Below are positions 15,939 through 23,587 of a stretch of 64,000 bases of DNA, one piece after another. Numbering within the stretch: position 1 is the stretch's first letter; each line of letters opens with the position of its first letter. The DNA comes from an uncultured Flavobacteriaceae bacterium. Lineage in GTDB: Bacteria; Bacteroidota; Bacteroidia; Flavobacteriales; Flavobacteriaceae. The translations under genes and the position numbers were made by a program. The notes under the pieces were generated by a model, which had not been told where the DNA came from, searched no databases, and was given only the letters and a program-made list of their open reading frames with translations. The stretch covers positions 190,391-254,390 of the forward strand of contig CAKUPQ010000004.1 of assembly GCA_934675205.1 (NCBI GenBank). Direction: 5' to 3'.

Positions 15939-17032
15939 TTTAAATGAATTTAAAATAATTTGTTCATACTTCTAACTCGTTCACGAATAATGAACAATAA
16001 TAAAACGTGAACAAATATCCCCCCGCTCCCAGCCGCACAGAAAGTTTTTCCGTCACACTTTTGTAACCCAACGCTCATAAAGCCCATTGGATTATGACAG
16101 AAAGATAACAGATAAAAAGATAATTTCCGGAAGCCACAACCCAAAGAGCTTTCCCGCCGCATCAAACAAAAAGCCGTACACTGCCTCCGTACCTACGGCA
16201 GTGACTTGTACCGGAAAAAACTTTCTCCAAAGCTTCTTTACATAATGTGGCATTATAGTCCCTGCGGGCTTCGGGGACAAGCCCACTATAATAACATTAT
16301 GTAAAAAAGCCGCTCCTCCCCACGCTCTTTAGGGCTTTTGCTCAGGGACAGTTTTTTGATAGCTTTCCGTCGCACCTGCCGGCTATACAAAAAACCGCCC
16401 GTCGCAAAAAGCCCATAGTGTCCGCAATTTCCCCACCACCCAATTTCAGCGGTTGCAGGACTAAAAAACACTTCCAACGCTCTGCCTTATGCCTGCGGAA
16501 AGTTCATTCGTACCTCATTTCACTATCCTCGGCATCGCTCAGCAAAAGTGACTTATCCGTCCGCTTCACAATCCCTTACTCATCATTCATTCCGCAACAA
16601 GCAGTAATCCCCAATGCAATTCCAATACTGATTACTGCTTATATTGCTTCATTCATTTGCTTTGCTATTGTTCCTCTTCCGGAACACCACCTTTGCTTTT
16701 TCCTCTCTCCCAAAGTGTTTTTAGTCCTGCGGGTTGTTTACCCCAAATTGCGGACAAAGCAGGTTAAGAAAGGAAACGACTTTTCCAAAAAAAGAGAAAA
16801 AAGAAGCCAAAGGTTCGTTTCGGGTTCTCAAAAAGACAAGTTCAAGCCCTATGGGTGTGGAAAAAAATCTCCACCCTACGGGTAGTATTTTTCTCCACAA
16901 ACTTGCTTTTTGGAAACCCTTCACGGATAAAGAGGCTTTCTTTTTTCCCTTTTTCTTTTGAAAAATGTTTATGTGTTGAGGTGCTACCGAAACATCGGAA
17001 AAAAGAAAACTAACCTTTTAAATCCGAATGTT
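15939..17032. other. 1.1-kb apparently non-coding island segment
   Basis: No convincing gene. Several frames of 60-155 codons are open but overlap one another on both strands and have unlikely composition (runs of Ser, Pro, Lys, Arg), so I treat them as spurious. The base composition is visibly richer in G+C than the TIR array. The stretch contains the nested inverted repeat at 16237-16305 and polypurine runs near 16770-16870. Its position next to small genes typical of integrative elements suggests a cis-acting region such as a transfer origin. Confidence 0.5.
16237..16305. repeat. 69-bp nested inverted repeat (cruciform candidate)
   Basis: Three nested perfect arm pairs share one centre: TTTACATAATGT / ACATTATGTAAA (16237-16248 and 16294-16305), ATTATAGT / ACTATAAT (16252-16259 and 16285-16292) and GGGCTT / AAGCCC (16266-16271 and 16279-16284). 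No T-run follows, so it is not an ordinary terminator. Confidence 0.75.
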
Positions 17033-17455
17033 ATGGCAAATTTTATCATCAAAACCCACAAAAAAGGAAATGCTTACAAAAGCGAACATTTCTTTATCCT
17101 GAACAAAGGTTTAAACAGTGGTAAGCCTCTTAACGAGCCTTGTGCCAATTGTTTTGTAATTGTATTTTCTTCATCTGAAGAAAGAGAAAATCTGTACTGG
17201 ACAGCTGTCAGTCTTTGGAAATCCAAATTCTGGCATCCATTTTTGGTTGGTTCGGTCATTCCTTTTTTACGTCTGTCTGAATTAAAAAAAGAATTCTTCC
17301 TTAAAGCAAAAGAGATTTTAGCAGATTTTGAGAGTCATAAAAAAGATGTCGCAGCTCTCAGGTTGTTAGAGCAAAAAGAAAAACAATTTCACGAAAACAT
17401 CAACCTTATCAATGATTTGCGAAGAGTTATTCTGTATCGCTATTGTAAAAAGTAA
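17033..17455 (+). CDS. DUF6943-like small protein of integrative elements
   Basis: 140 residues from ATG at 17033; an upstream in-frame start is ignored because the extension is unlike the family. It begins MANFIIKTHKKGNAYKSEHF, contains NEPCANCFVIVF and the conserved LYWTAVSLWKSKFWHPFLVGSVIPFLR block, and ends in a helical tail. I recognise it as the DUF6943-type protein found in Flavobacteriia mobile elements; function unknown. The CANC pair could bind metal. 16 bp later another small gene starts on the same strand. Confidence 0.6.
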   Translation: MANFIIKTHKKGNAYKSEHFFILNKGLNSGKPLNEPCANCFVIVFSSSEERENLYWTAVSLWKSKFWHPFLVGSVIPFLRLSELKKEFFLKAKEILADFESHKKDVAALRLLEQKEKQFHENINLINDLRRVILYRYCKK

Positions 17456-17471
17456 CTTAAATCCAACTATT

Positions 17472-17651
17472 ATGACACTATTTGTTCTTTATCAGACAGA
17501 TGTCTGGAAGTCGAAAGCTTCCAGAGTTTTTTGCGGTGTCTTTGACACACGTGAAAAGGCTATTGACAACGCCAAATACAACGGACTATATACCCATTAT
17601 TCGGAGGTCATAATTCTTGAAGTAACACTTAATTTATTTGAGGAAACCTAA
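17472..17651 (+). CDS. small hypothetical protein
   Basis: 59 residues, start ATG at 17472, 16 bp after the DUF6943-like gene and ended by a terminator. MTLFVLYQTDVWKSKASRVF...DNAKYNGLYTHYSEVIILEV looks like a compact alpha/beta protein. No function recognised; of the size and type carried by Bacteroidota integrative elements. Confidence 0.5.
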   Translation: MTLFVLYQTDVWKSKASRVFCGVFDTREKAIDNAKYNGLYTHYSEVIILEVTLNLFEET

Positions 17652-17656
17652 ACAAA

Positions 17657-17684
17657 AAAGCCCATTCCTTTCGGTTTGGGCTTT
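17657..17684. terminator. bidirectional terminator
   Basis: Stem AAAGCCCA / TGGGCTTT with a 12-base loop between convergent genes; A-run before and T-rich tail after. Confidence 0.75.
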
Positions 17685-17734
17685 CATTTGGTCTAACTCA
17701 AATCCCGATATATCGGGACACAACAAGAGTTAAA

Positions 17735-17911
17735 CTATTTTTTGGAGTGCTTCTTTAAGATACATTTCAAAAGTAACGACACTGTAAAACTTACAACCGC
17801 TCCGATAGAAGCCAAAAGAATAGTTTTTACAACATCTTCAGAATTCAAATTCGGAACAATACTCAAAAATGTACCTCCCAATGTACCAACAGTAAGTGAA
17901 TTACTCTGCAT
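17735..17911 (-). CDS. small membrane protein (cassette gene 4)
   Basis: 58 residues from ATG at 17909-17911: MQSNSLTVGTLGGTFLSIVPNL, then one hydrophobic helix (about 29-50, ILLASIGAVVSFTVSLLLK) and a basic tail CILKKHSKK. Size and charge resemble holin-like proteins, but this is only a resemblance. It overlaps the previous gene by 11 bp and ends the four-gene minus-strand cassette. Confidence 0.55.
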   Translation of the reverse strand: MQSNSLTVGTLGGTFLSIVPNLNSEDVVKTILLASIGAVVSFTVSLLLKCILKKHSKK

Positions 17912-18152
17912 TTTGTTGAGGTTCGGAAGTTTTCGCTTCCTCACTTTTAGCATCATCTACCGTAATTTGACTCACTGCCGATAATACACCTCCGGCAACA
18001 GTCAGATAACCTCCTATGGTTACAATGGTAACAGGTAAAGTTACGGGAGCTGTCAACAAAACACCTCCGACAGTAGCCAATACCAAACCGACATTTCGAA
18101 GCACTTTAAACAATTTCGGGGTGGGAGCCTGAGCTCTATCAATTATATTCAT
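17901..18152 (-). CDS. small membrane protein (cassette gene 3)
   Basis: 83 residues from ATG at 18150-18152. Soluble N-terminus MNIIDRAQAPTPKLFKVLRN, then two hydrophobic stretches (about 21-42 and 44-62, GLVLATVGGVLLTAPVTL and IVTIGGYLTVAGGVLSAVS), and an acidic tail. I recall such glycine/valine-rich two-helix proteins next to DUF5675 genes in Flavobacteriia. Function unknown; a holin-like or anchoring role is a guess. Confidence 0.6.
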   Translation of the reverse strand: MNIIDRAQAPTPKLFKVLRNVGLVLATVGGVLLTAPVTLPVTIVTIGGYLTVAGGVLSAVSQITVDDAKSEEAKTSEPQQNAE

Positions 18153-18165
18153 AATGTTTGAATTT

Positions 18166-18561
18166 TTAAGATTGAACAATCAAATACACTTTTTCCTGTT
18201 GTTCCAGTTTAGGACATACCAAAGCTTTGAGTTTCTCAAAAGCTTGTCGGGACATCAAACCCAACCCGGAACCGGAAATTTTCGTTACAGGAGCAATACA
18301 GCCGTTTAAGTCTTTTAGTGCATTATTGGCAGGATGAAACAAAATATAATTTCTGTTTTTCACATCCATTACTTCAATATGCCAGTTGAATTTTTGACTG
18401 AATCGCTTTCTCAATTCATACTTCCCTTCGGGAATACAGGAAACTCTCTTTTCGTTATTCTTCCAGGGCAATTCAATCGTGTAACAAATGAATTTGCCTT
18501 CACATTCGAGTTTCCCGTTAGTTCCCTCCAGAAAATACGTTCGGGTCAAACGCAGTTCCAT
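18166..18561 (-). CDS. DUF5675 family protein (cassette gene 2)
   Basis: 131 residues. Signature of DUF5675: an N-terminal LTRTYF, then FICYTIELPWKNNEKRVSCIPEGKYEL, YILFHPANNALKDLNGCIAPV and a Gly-rich SGSGLGLMSRQAFEKL. The His-Pro-Ala-Asn block and following Cys resemble the active-site arrangement of LD-transpeptidase-like folds, but no activity is known to me. Family members occur in phages and phage-like islands. Its start codon overlaps the stop of the preceding gene (TAATG). Confidence 0.75.
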   Translation of the reverse strand: MELRLTRTYFLEGTNGKLECEGKFICYTIELPWKNNEKRVSCIPEGKYELRKRFSQKFNWHIEVMDVKNRNYILFHPANNALKDLNGCIAPVTKISGSGLGLMSRQAFEKLKALVCPKLEQQEKVYLIVQS

Positions 18562-19319
18562 TATACACCTCCGTCAACTTTCACAATCGACAACGGGTTA
18601 AAAGATCCATTTTTGAGCGGATACATTTCTCCGTTGATTTCCTGATAGAATTCAACTCCCAAAGCCAAAAACAACGGATGAGTAGAATTCGCAGTTACTG
18701 CATTCATCTGATTGATAACAGCGGTTGCTGTCGCATTCCAAGGTAAAATTGCAGTTTCGGAGGTTGCTACTACGAAAGTCTCTCCCTCAAAATCTACTTC
18801 AGCTGCACCTGAAATAATTTTAAAGTGAGTAGTTCCTCCCGGAGCTGCAATCATACTCGCAGGAACAAACGAAGCCAAATTCACTTCGAGTTCTCCTGTT
18901 ACACGGTCAATAGTTGTGGTATAAGGAGCATACAAAGTGGTTCCGAGTTTCCCACGAATATTGAATTCAAAACCCATCAACAACTCTGCTTCTCCGTCAA
19001 TCACATTTCGTTGACCTCTCTCACTTACCTGGTCAGCCTGAATGACTTTTACCATTCGCTGGGTAAGTCTTCCAACCATTCTGCTGTCCGCAGAATTCAA
19101 CAATAACGGACGTAAAGCCGTTCTTAAAAGCCTTCCGGCTTTTCCCGCTCTCCCGAATTCGGCTCCGTTCTCCCGTGTTCTCTGAAAAGCAGGGTCGCTC
19201 GCAATTCTGCTTGCTTCGATTCCTCCTTTCTCACGGGCTAAATAACCGTCCTGAGACTTATAAAAGGTAATATCCCCGATAGTCCCTTTTAATTTGATTA
19301 TGCCTTTCTGTCTTGCCAT
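18561..19319 (-). CDS. conserved hypothetical protein (cassette gene 1)
   Basis: 252 residues. N-terminus MARQKGIIKLKGTIGDITFY followed by KSQDGYLAREKGG and FQRTRENGAEFGRAGKAGRLLR, a basic helical region, then a beta-rich C-terminal half (about 115-252). I recognise the opening as a recurrent flavobacterial family always followed by DUF5675 and small membrane proteins; no function is assigned. The basic N-terminal part could bind nucleic acid or pack in a particle. First gene of the cassette; no clear promoter found. Confidence 0.65.
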   Translation of the reverse strand: MARQKGIIKLKGTIGDITFYKSQDGYLAREKGGIEASRIASDPAFQRTRENGAEFGRAGKAGRLLRTALRPLLLNSADSRMVGRLTQRMVKVIQADQVSERGQRNVIDGEAELLMGFEFNIRGKLGTTLYAPYTTTIDRVTGELEVNLASFVPASMIAAPGGTTHFKIISGAAEVDFEGETFVVATSETAILPWNATATAVINQMNAVTANSTHPLFLALGVEFYQEINGEMYPLKNGSFNPLSIVKVDGGV

Positions 19320-19627
19320 AATGCTAAAAATTTAGATTAATAAATCAGTGAAAAAATCTCTCAATCATCATCCTGTTGCAACATATTCCTGATTGATTTC
19401 AAGGCAAATTTTAGAATTAAATGAATAACCGCAATTAAGTACTTGTTCCAGATGACATACACAGGTATAAATGGCAATTATGTACATAAATGACATCTGA
19501 TTTCTTTTACAACTACAGTGATTAAACTATATGTAAATACATATAAAATCAAATTATTTTACACTACTATATGTTTTTGCATATAATTTAGTATATTTGT
19601 CCAAATTCGTTGCAAAAGCATATAATT
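19320..19627. promoter_or_regulatory. divergent intergenic region of the cassette and the hip operon
   Basis: 308 bp with no gene. It contains a perfect 12-bp palindrome TTATGTACATAA (19478-19489) nearer the cassette, two matched operator-like palindromes (19528-19545 and 19568-19585) and a TATATTTG promoter element (19592-19599) serving the hipB-like gene. Confidence 0.65.
19528..19585. promoter_or_regulatory. paired HipB-type operators
   Basis: Two sites with the same layout TATATG-N6-CATATA at 19528-19545 and 19568-19585, 40 bp apart centre to centre, and a further CATATA half-site at 19619-19624. The second site lies directly before the promoter element TATATTTG (19592-19599), where a bound repressor would block transcription. 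Confidence 0.7.
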
Positions 19628-19846
19628 ATGATGACACTGGCAGATTTTGTAAAAGAGAAAAGAAACGAAGTAAACCTGACACAGGAGGCTTTTGCCGAAC
19701 GTGCCGGAGTAGCACTTACGGTGATCCGAAAAATAGAACAGGGTAAAGAAAACCTCAATCTGGAAAAGGTAAACCAGGTGCTCAAAATGTTCGGACATAC
19801 CCTGGCTCCGGTAAATGCGAGGGAATTATCCAAAACCAACAAATAA
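19628..19846 (+). CDS. hipB: HipB-like antitoxin, helix-turn-helix repressor
   Basis: 72 residues from ATG at 19628 (or 71 from the adjacent ATG at 19631; the two cannot be told apart). A single XRE-type helix-turn-helix: FVKEKRNEVNLTQEAFAERAGVALTVIRKIEQGK, followed by LNLEKVNQVLKMFGHTL. Members neutralise a HipA-type kinase and repress their own operon. Three further genes are not involved: the next two on the same strand (gaps 6 bp and an overlap) are the toxin parts. The twin palindromes upstream are its probable operators. Confidence 0.85.
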   Translation: MMTLADFVKEKRNEVNLTQEAFAERAGVALTVIRKIEQGKENLNLEKVNQVLKMFGHTLAPVNARELSKTNK

Positions 19847-19852
19847 TAAGGG

Positions 19853-20185
19853 ATGAGAAAAGCAGCCATATACTATAAAGACCTCCTTGCAGGAATACTC
19901 ACGGAAACTAACGAGGGTGAATATGTTTTTCAATACGAAGAAAAGTATGTTAAAGAACACCCAAAACAGTTTCTCACGTTTATGATGCCCGTAAGTCCGA
20001 AACCTTATACTGATAAGCGGTTATTTCCTTTTTTTGAAGGATTGATTCCCGAAGGTTGGTTATTGGATATTGCTTCCAAAAATTGGAAGATCAATCAAAA
20101 TGACCGTATGGGCTTGCTTTTGGCTTGTTGCCAAAACTGTATCGGAGCCGTAAGTGTTCAACCAATACCACAGGAAAATGAATAA
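19853..20185 (+). CDS. HipS-like protein (HipA N-terminal domain as a separate gene)
   Basis: 110 residues. It corresponds to the N-terminal subdomain of HipA: KAAIYYKDLLAGILTETNEGEYVFQYEEKYV, then FLTFMMPVSPKPYTDKRLFPFFEGLIPEGWLLD and GLLLACCQNCIGAVSVQP. In classical HipA these residues are fused to the kinase. In the HipBST systems the segment is a separate protein, HipS, which acts as the antitoxin. Order here is B, S, T, the same as in the enteropathogenic E. coli hipBST operon. It overlaps the kinase gene by 8 bp. Confidence 0.8.
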   Translation: MRKAAIYYKDLLAGILTETNEGEYVFQYEEKYVKEHPKQFLTFMMPVSPKPYTDKRLFPFFEGLIPEGWLLDIASKNWKINQNDRMGLLLACCQNCIGAVSVQPIPQENE

Positions 20186-21131
20186 TAAAAAGTGTTTATA
20201 TTGTTACAAAGCATTGGACGAAAATACATCCGGTGATTTTCACGAACAATGCAGCCTGGATTTCTTTGGAACCAAACAGCAGCCTTTGTTTGAACATTCA
20301 TTAAAACAAATGGCAGAACTGGCAAAAAATGTAGTGGAAAGAAGTGTAGCCGTTCCGGGAGTGCAGCCTAAACTTTCCTTATCATTAGTAAATGATGCTA
20401 TTCAGGACGGAAACAAAGGACGTTTGACAGTTGTTGGTGCTTTGGGAGGAAATTATATTTTCAAACCACCATCCGACCACTTTCCGGAAATGCCGGAAAA
20501 CGAACACGTAACGATGCGTATTGCTAAAGCCTTCGGGATAAACGTTGTAAAGTCAAGTTTGATCCGATTACAATCGGGAGAACTATCCTATATTACAAAA
20601 CGCATAGACCGGGCAGATACCGGAGAAAAGATCCATATGCTTGATATGTTCCAGATCACTGAGGCTTTTGACAAATACAAAAGCTCTATGGAAAAAGTAG
20701 GCAAAGCCCTGAATGAGTATTCCGACAATACCTTGCTGGATAAAGTGTATTTTCTGGAATTAGCCATTTTCAGTTTTCTGACCGGGAACAACGATATGCA
20801 TCTGAAAAACTTCTCTATGATAAATACAGGAGATAAATGGATATTAGCCCCGGCTTATGATCTCCTGAATGTAGCCATAGTAAATCCTGACGATACCGAA
20901 GAACTGGCTTTGACTCTGGAAGGAAAAAAGAAAAAACTTAAATGGGAACATTTCGAACGATTAGGCAAAATGTTAGAATTAAACGATAAACAAATTGGGA
21001 GTATTGCCAAACGCTTCCAAAAAAACAAGCCTATTGCCACCAAATGGATTGATAATTCGTTCTTATCGTCAGCATACAAAGAAAAATATAAGAATCTTTT
21101 AGAAGAAAGGTATGCAATACTGTTTCAGTAA
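20178..21131 (+). CDS. HipT-like serine/threonine kinase toxin
   Basis: 317 residues from ATG at 20178 (an upstream start would overlap HipS further). Residues 6-25 form a small Cys/His motif (CLYCYK...FHEQC). The Gly-rich loop region is VPGVQPKLSLSL with Ser67 and Ser69, in the place where HipT autophosphorylates an S-x-S pair. The catalytic loop is GNNDMHLKNF with Asp206 and the metal-binding Asp228 lies in APAYDLLN. HipA-type kinases inactivate aminoacyl-tRNA synthetases (HipA: GltX; HipT: TrpS). All kinase motifs are intact; target here unknown. Confidence 0.85.
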   Translation: MNNKKCLYCYKALDENTSGDFHEQCSLDFFGTKQQPLFEHSLKQMAELAKNVVERSVAVPGVQPKLSLSLVNDAIQDGNKGRLTVVGALGGNYIFKPPSDHFPEMPENEHVTMRIAKAFGINVVKSSLIRLQSGELSYITKRIDRADTGEKIHMLDMFQITEAFDKYKSSMEKVGKALNEYSDNTLLDKVYFLELAIFSFLTGNNDMHLKNFSMINTGDKWILAPAYDLLNVAIVNPDDTEELALTLEGKKKKLKWEHFERLGKMLELNDKQIGSIAKRFQKNKPIATKWIDNSFLSSAYKEKYKNLLEERYAILFQ

Positions 21132-21232
21132 ATGACTATCAATCAACAGTTATTTTTTATATTTTTACAAGAAATAAATATTTGATTAAGCTTTAGCAGT
21201 AGTCAAAGCCTAGTCAAAGGTATGGATAGAGT

Positions 21233-21436
21233 ATGAAAACTGGAATGAAAAGAATATGTATCTACCCAAAGGACATTCAACGCATCACTGGAAAAAGCTA
21301 TAGGCAAAGCATACGATTGTTGCATAAAATCAGAAATGATCTTAATAAGCTCGAAAATGAGTTTGTATCAGTAGAAGAGTTTTGCCAATATACAAGCTTA
21401 AAGATGGAACAGGTGGAGCCTTTTATCGTAGGGTAG
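21233..21436 (+). CDS. small helix-turn-helix-like protein
   Basis: 67 residues, basic: MKTGMKRICIYPKDIQRITG, then KSYRQSIRLLHKIRNDLNKLENEFVSVEEFCQYTSLKMEQVEPFIVG. The pattern resembles small excisionase/MerR-like DNA-binding proteins that are frequent near the ends of Bacteroidota mobile elements. Position 350 bp inside the proposed island end fits a directionality factor or an element regulator, but no integrase is visible in this window. The family is one I have seen as hypothetical; function is inferred. Confidence 0.6.
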   Translation: MKTGMKRICIYPKDIQRITGKSYRQSIRLLHKIRNDLNKLENEFVSVEEFCQYTSLKMEQVEPFIVG

Positions 21437-21785
21437 GTAGTCTTAAAAACAAGTTACAATCTTGTTTAGCCTGAATTATAACCTTTATCCACCTGTCCAA
21501 TAACCTATATGAAATTTATACTTACTGATAGCTGTTTATTTTATCACGATTTTATAAACTCATAGTTTAGTTTTAGGCAGTTATATAAACTTTTGGTAGT
21601 AAAAACCTAATCAAAATCCGGTACATTTTTTAGCCCAATTTGTTGGAAATCACCTGAAAAATCAGTACTTTTACGTTATCAAAAAAAATGATGTTCTTTG
21701 CCACTTTTTACAAGTGACCTATTTAATGACCTATCAAAAAACTACAGCAAAAAAGCTTATAAATACTGGTGTAGAAAGAGAAATA

Positions 21786-21804
21786 CAAATCCCTCTTTCT
21801 CCGC
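21786..21804 (+). other. tRNA 3'-end-like fragment, candidate attR
   Basis: CAAATCCCTCTTTCTCCGC resembles the T-loop to discriminator segment of a flavobacterial tRNA-Ser. No D or anticodon arm precedes it, and a strong terminator follows. This is what remains when an element integrates into a tRNA 3' end. Confidence 0.45.
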
Positions 21805-21811
21805 AACAATT

Positions 21812-21851
21812 AACCGTAAACAGATGGAAATCAAATGTTTACGGTTTTTTT
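21812..21851 (+). terminator. rho-independent terminator with no gene before it
   Basis: Stem AACCGTAAACA / TGTTTACGGTT with an 13-base loop and a run of nearly nine T. No complete gene ends just upstream, consistent with a transcript unit (tRNA) cut by insertion. Confidence 0.8.
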
Positions 21852-21873
21852 ATTTCCAATTTTTAAAAAAATA

Positions 21874-21901
21874 AAGCCTCACAGTAAAAACTATAAGGCT
21901 T
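21874..21901 (-). terminator. terminator of the META-domain gene
   Basis: Stem AAGCCT / AGGCTT with further partial pairing in the loop, T-tract on the minus strand (A-run 21865-21875 as read on plus). Confidence 0.65.
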
Positions 21902-21929
21902 GAAATATTTAAAAATTCGCAAAAATCAA

Positions 21930-22682
21930 TTATTTTACAACTCCAAACATCATTACCAAACGGTTTTGGTCATACAGATTTAGGGTTTGATCGGCTACGT
22001 CAAAACGGAGTTTTTTATCGGAAAGAATTTTAAGAAATTCGCTTTCTGTTTGGTTTGATTCTTCGTTGCAAAGCATTTTGGTAGCTCCCATTTGGGCAAA
22101 AGAGATATATTCTCCATCAACTTTATAACTTCCAAAAAAGTTGTTACATCCTGTATTTCCTGAAATTCTATTTTCTGCTGTGTTGAATTTTATTGATGCT
22201 TTTCCGTAGTCTTTACCCACATTGTTCATTTGGATAAGTTTCCACTCATTTTCTCCGATATAGCTCCATACGTTTTTTTCGGTTTGTTTTTCGAATTCCA
22301 AAATGGTTTTTCCCCACCAATTTTTGAACTGAACTTTATCTCCTTGGGTTTTGATTTTGAACTTTTTGTTCTGAAGTGTGTTTAAAAACACATTTTCGAG
22401 TTGCATTACGCTTTCATCACAAGCCATCATCGTGCCCATTCCTTGTCCTGTTTTGATACAGGTTTTGTTGGTTTTTGCCTGAAAACTTACATTAAAATTG
22501 TTGCAACCGCTTTTTCCCGAAATCGTAAGATTTTCTTGATTAATTGTAAGATAAAAATTCGTTCCCGTAATTTCTTTCCCGTTCATTTTGGTGAGTGTCA
22601 TCTTTGTTCCGAACGGAATTTCGTTAGCAAATCCTAAAATAGAAAACAAACTAAATGTGATGCTAAAAAAAATATTTTTCAT
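21930..22682 (-). CDS. exported protein with two META domains (HslJ-like)
   Basis: 250 residues. Signal peptide about 1-19 (MKNIFFSITFSLFSILGFAN). Two META repeats: residues 24-115 with KSGCNNFNVSF and MGTMMACDESVMQLE, and residues 150-248 with NTGCNNFFGSY and GATKMLCNEESNQTE. Each repeat has the paired Cys spacing GCNN...C typical of META/HslJ. Periplasmic; the E. coli homologue HslJ is linked to novobiocin resistance, but the function in Flavobacteriia is unknown. First chromosomal gene after the island boundary. Confidence 0.85.
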   Translation of the reverse strand: MKNIFFSITFSLFSILGFANEIPFGTKMTLTKMNGKEITGTNFYLTINQENLTISGKSGCNNFNVSFQAKTNKTCIKTGQGMGTMMACDESVMQLENVFLNTLQNKKFKIKTQGDKVQFKNWWGKTILEFEKQTEKNVWSYIGENEWKLIQMNNVGKDYGKASIKFNTAENRISGNTGCNNFFGSYKVDGEYISFAQMGATKMLCNEESNQTESEFLKILSDKKLRFDVADQTLNLYDQNRLVMMFGVVK

Positions 22683-22738
22683 AATTTATTATTTTGATAT
22701 GAATATGAAAGAGCTATACAATTTGCCTGCCAAACTTT

Positions 22739-23485
22739 TTACGTTAGCATTCCTCCGTCAACATTGATCGTCTGCCCTGTAACGTAAGCAGACATATCCG
22801 AACCTAAAAATACGCATACATTTGCCACATCTTCGGGAGTTCCTCCTCGTTTTAGCGGAATTGCATTTCTCCAACCCTCTACCACTTCAGGAGAAAGTTT
22901 TTCTGTCATTTCGGTTTCGATAAATCCGGGAGCAATAGCATTACAACGGATATTTCTTGAACCCAATTCCAAAGCAACCGATTTGCTAAACCCGATAACT
23001 CCCGCTTTAGAAGCTGCATAATTGGTTTGTCCTGCATTTCCTTTTACTCCGACAACTGAACTCATATTAATAATAGAACCTGCTTTATTTTTAAGCATAA
23101 CTCTCTGAACGGCTTTGGTCATATTAAAAACTGATTTCAGATTGACTTCGATTACCTTGTCAAAATCTTCTTCGGAAATCCGCATCAGCAGGTTGTCTTT
23201 TGTGATTCCTGCATTATTGACAAGAATATCAACCGTTCCAAATGCGGCAACTACATCATCAACTAATTTTTGAGCTTCGTTAAAATCAGCCGCATTAGAT
23301 TGATATCCTTTTACTTTTACTCCGTAAGCGGAAAGTTCATTTTCCAATTCTTGTGCTGCCTGAACTGACGATGAATACGTGAAAGCCACATTTGCTCCTT
23401 GTTCTGCAAAAACTTTAGCGATTCCTCTACCGATTCCACGACTTGCCCCTGTGATTATTGCTGTTTTTCCCTGTAATAATTTCAT
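22739..23485 (-). CDS. fabG: 3-oxoacyl-[acyl-carrier-protein] reductase
   Basis: 248 residues from ATG at 23483-23485. Short-chain dehydrogenase: cofactor motif TGASRGIGRG, NNAG, and catalytic Ser-Tyr-Lys in MSSVVGVKGNAGQTNYAASKAG. C-terminal signature MSAYVTGQTINVDGGM matches FabG, which reduces 3-ketoacyl-ACP with NADPH in fatty acid elongation. An in-frame start 33 bp upstream is excluded because the promoter (CAAATATA 23516-23523 with CAAA 23543-23546 read on plus) would begin transcription downstream of it. Monocistronic. Confidence 0.92.
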   Translation of the reverse strand: MKLLQGKTAIITGASRGIGRGIAKVFAEQGANVAFTYSSSVQAAQELENELSAYGVKVKGYQSNAADFNEAQKLVDDVVAAFGTVDILVNNAGITKDNLLMRISEEDFDKVIEVNLKSVFNMTKAVQRVMLKNKAGSIINMSSVVGVKGNAGQTNYAASKAGVIGFSKSVALELGSRNIRCNAIAPGFIETEMTEKLSPEVVEGWRNAIPLKRGGTPEDVANVCVFLGSDMSAYVTGQTINVDGGMLT

Positions 23486-23515
23486 CTGTAATAATTTATT
23501 TGTTTTGAGTTTTAG

Positions 23516-23546
23516 CAAATATACTTTTTAACTTTTAAATTGCAAA
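23516..23546 (-). promoter_or_regulatory. promoter of fabG
   Basis: On the minus strand TTTG, 19 nt, TATATTTG: a full Bacteroidota housekeeping promoter. It fixes the fabG start at 23485. Confidence 0.75.
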
Positions 23547-23587
23547 ACACTTTTTTTTACGTAAACAAAAAAATGAGTTCAAACAAT

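Larger units (their letters stand above)
21437..21929. other. island boundary region
   Basis: 493 bp without a gene. It holds a direct repeat of TGACCTAT (21715-21722 and 21727-21734), the tRNA-3'-end-like sequence CAAATCCCTCTTTCTCCGC (21786-21804), a strong terminator (21812-21851) and the terminator of the META-domain gene on the other strand (21874-21901). After it the gene content is housekeeping. Confidence 0.55.

Noticed and set aside
16418..16885. 155-codon open frame and several overlapping frames in the island gap
   Set aside because: Overlapping frames exist on both strands with low-complexity, proline/serine/lysine-rich products that resemble no protein; probably fortuitous in a G+C-richer stretch.
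21786..21804. A complete tRNA gene
   Set aside because: Only a 3' end-like segment is present; no D arm, anticodon arm or matching 5' acceptor strand could be found upstream.
1..21850. Integrase, transposase or relaxase of the island
   Set aside because: None of the products matches such enzymes; if there is one it lies outside the window.
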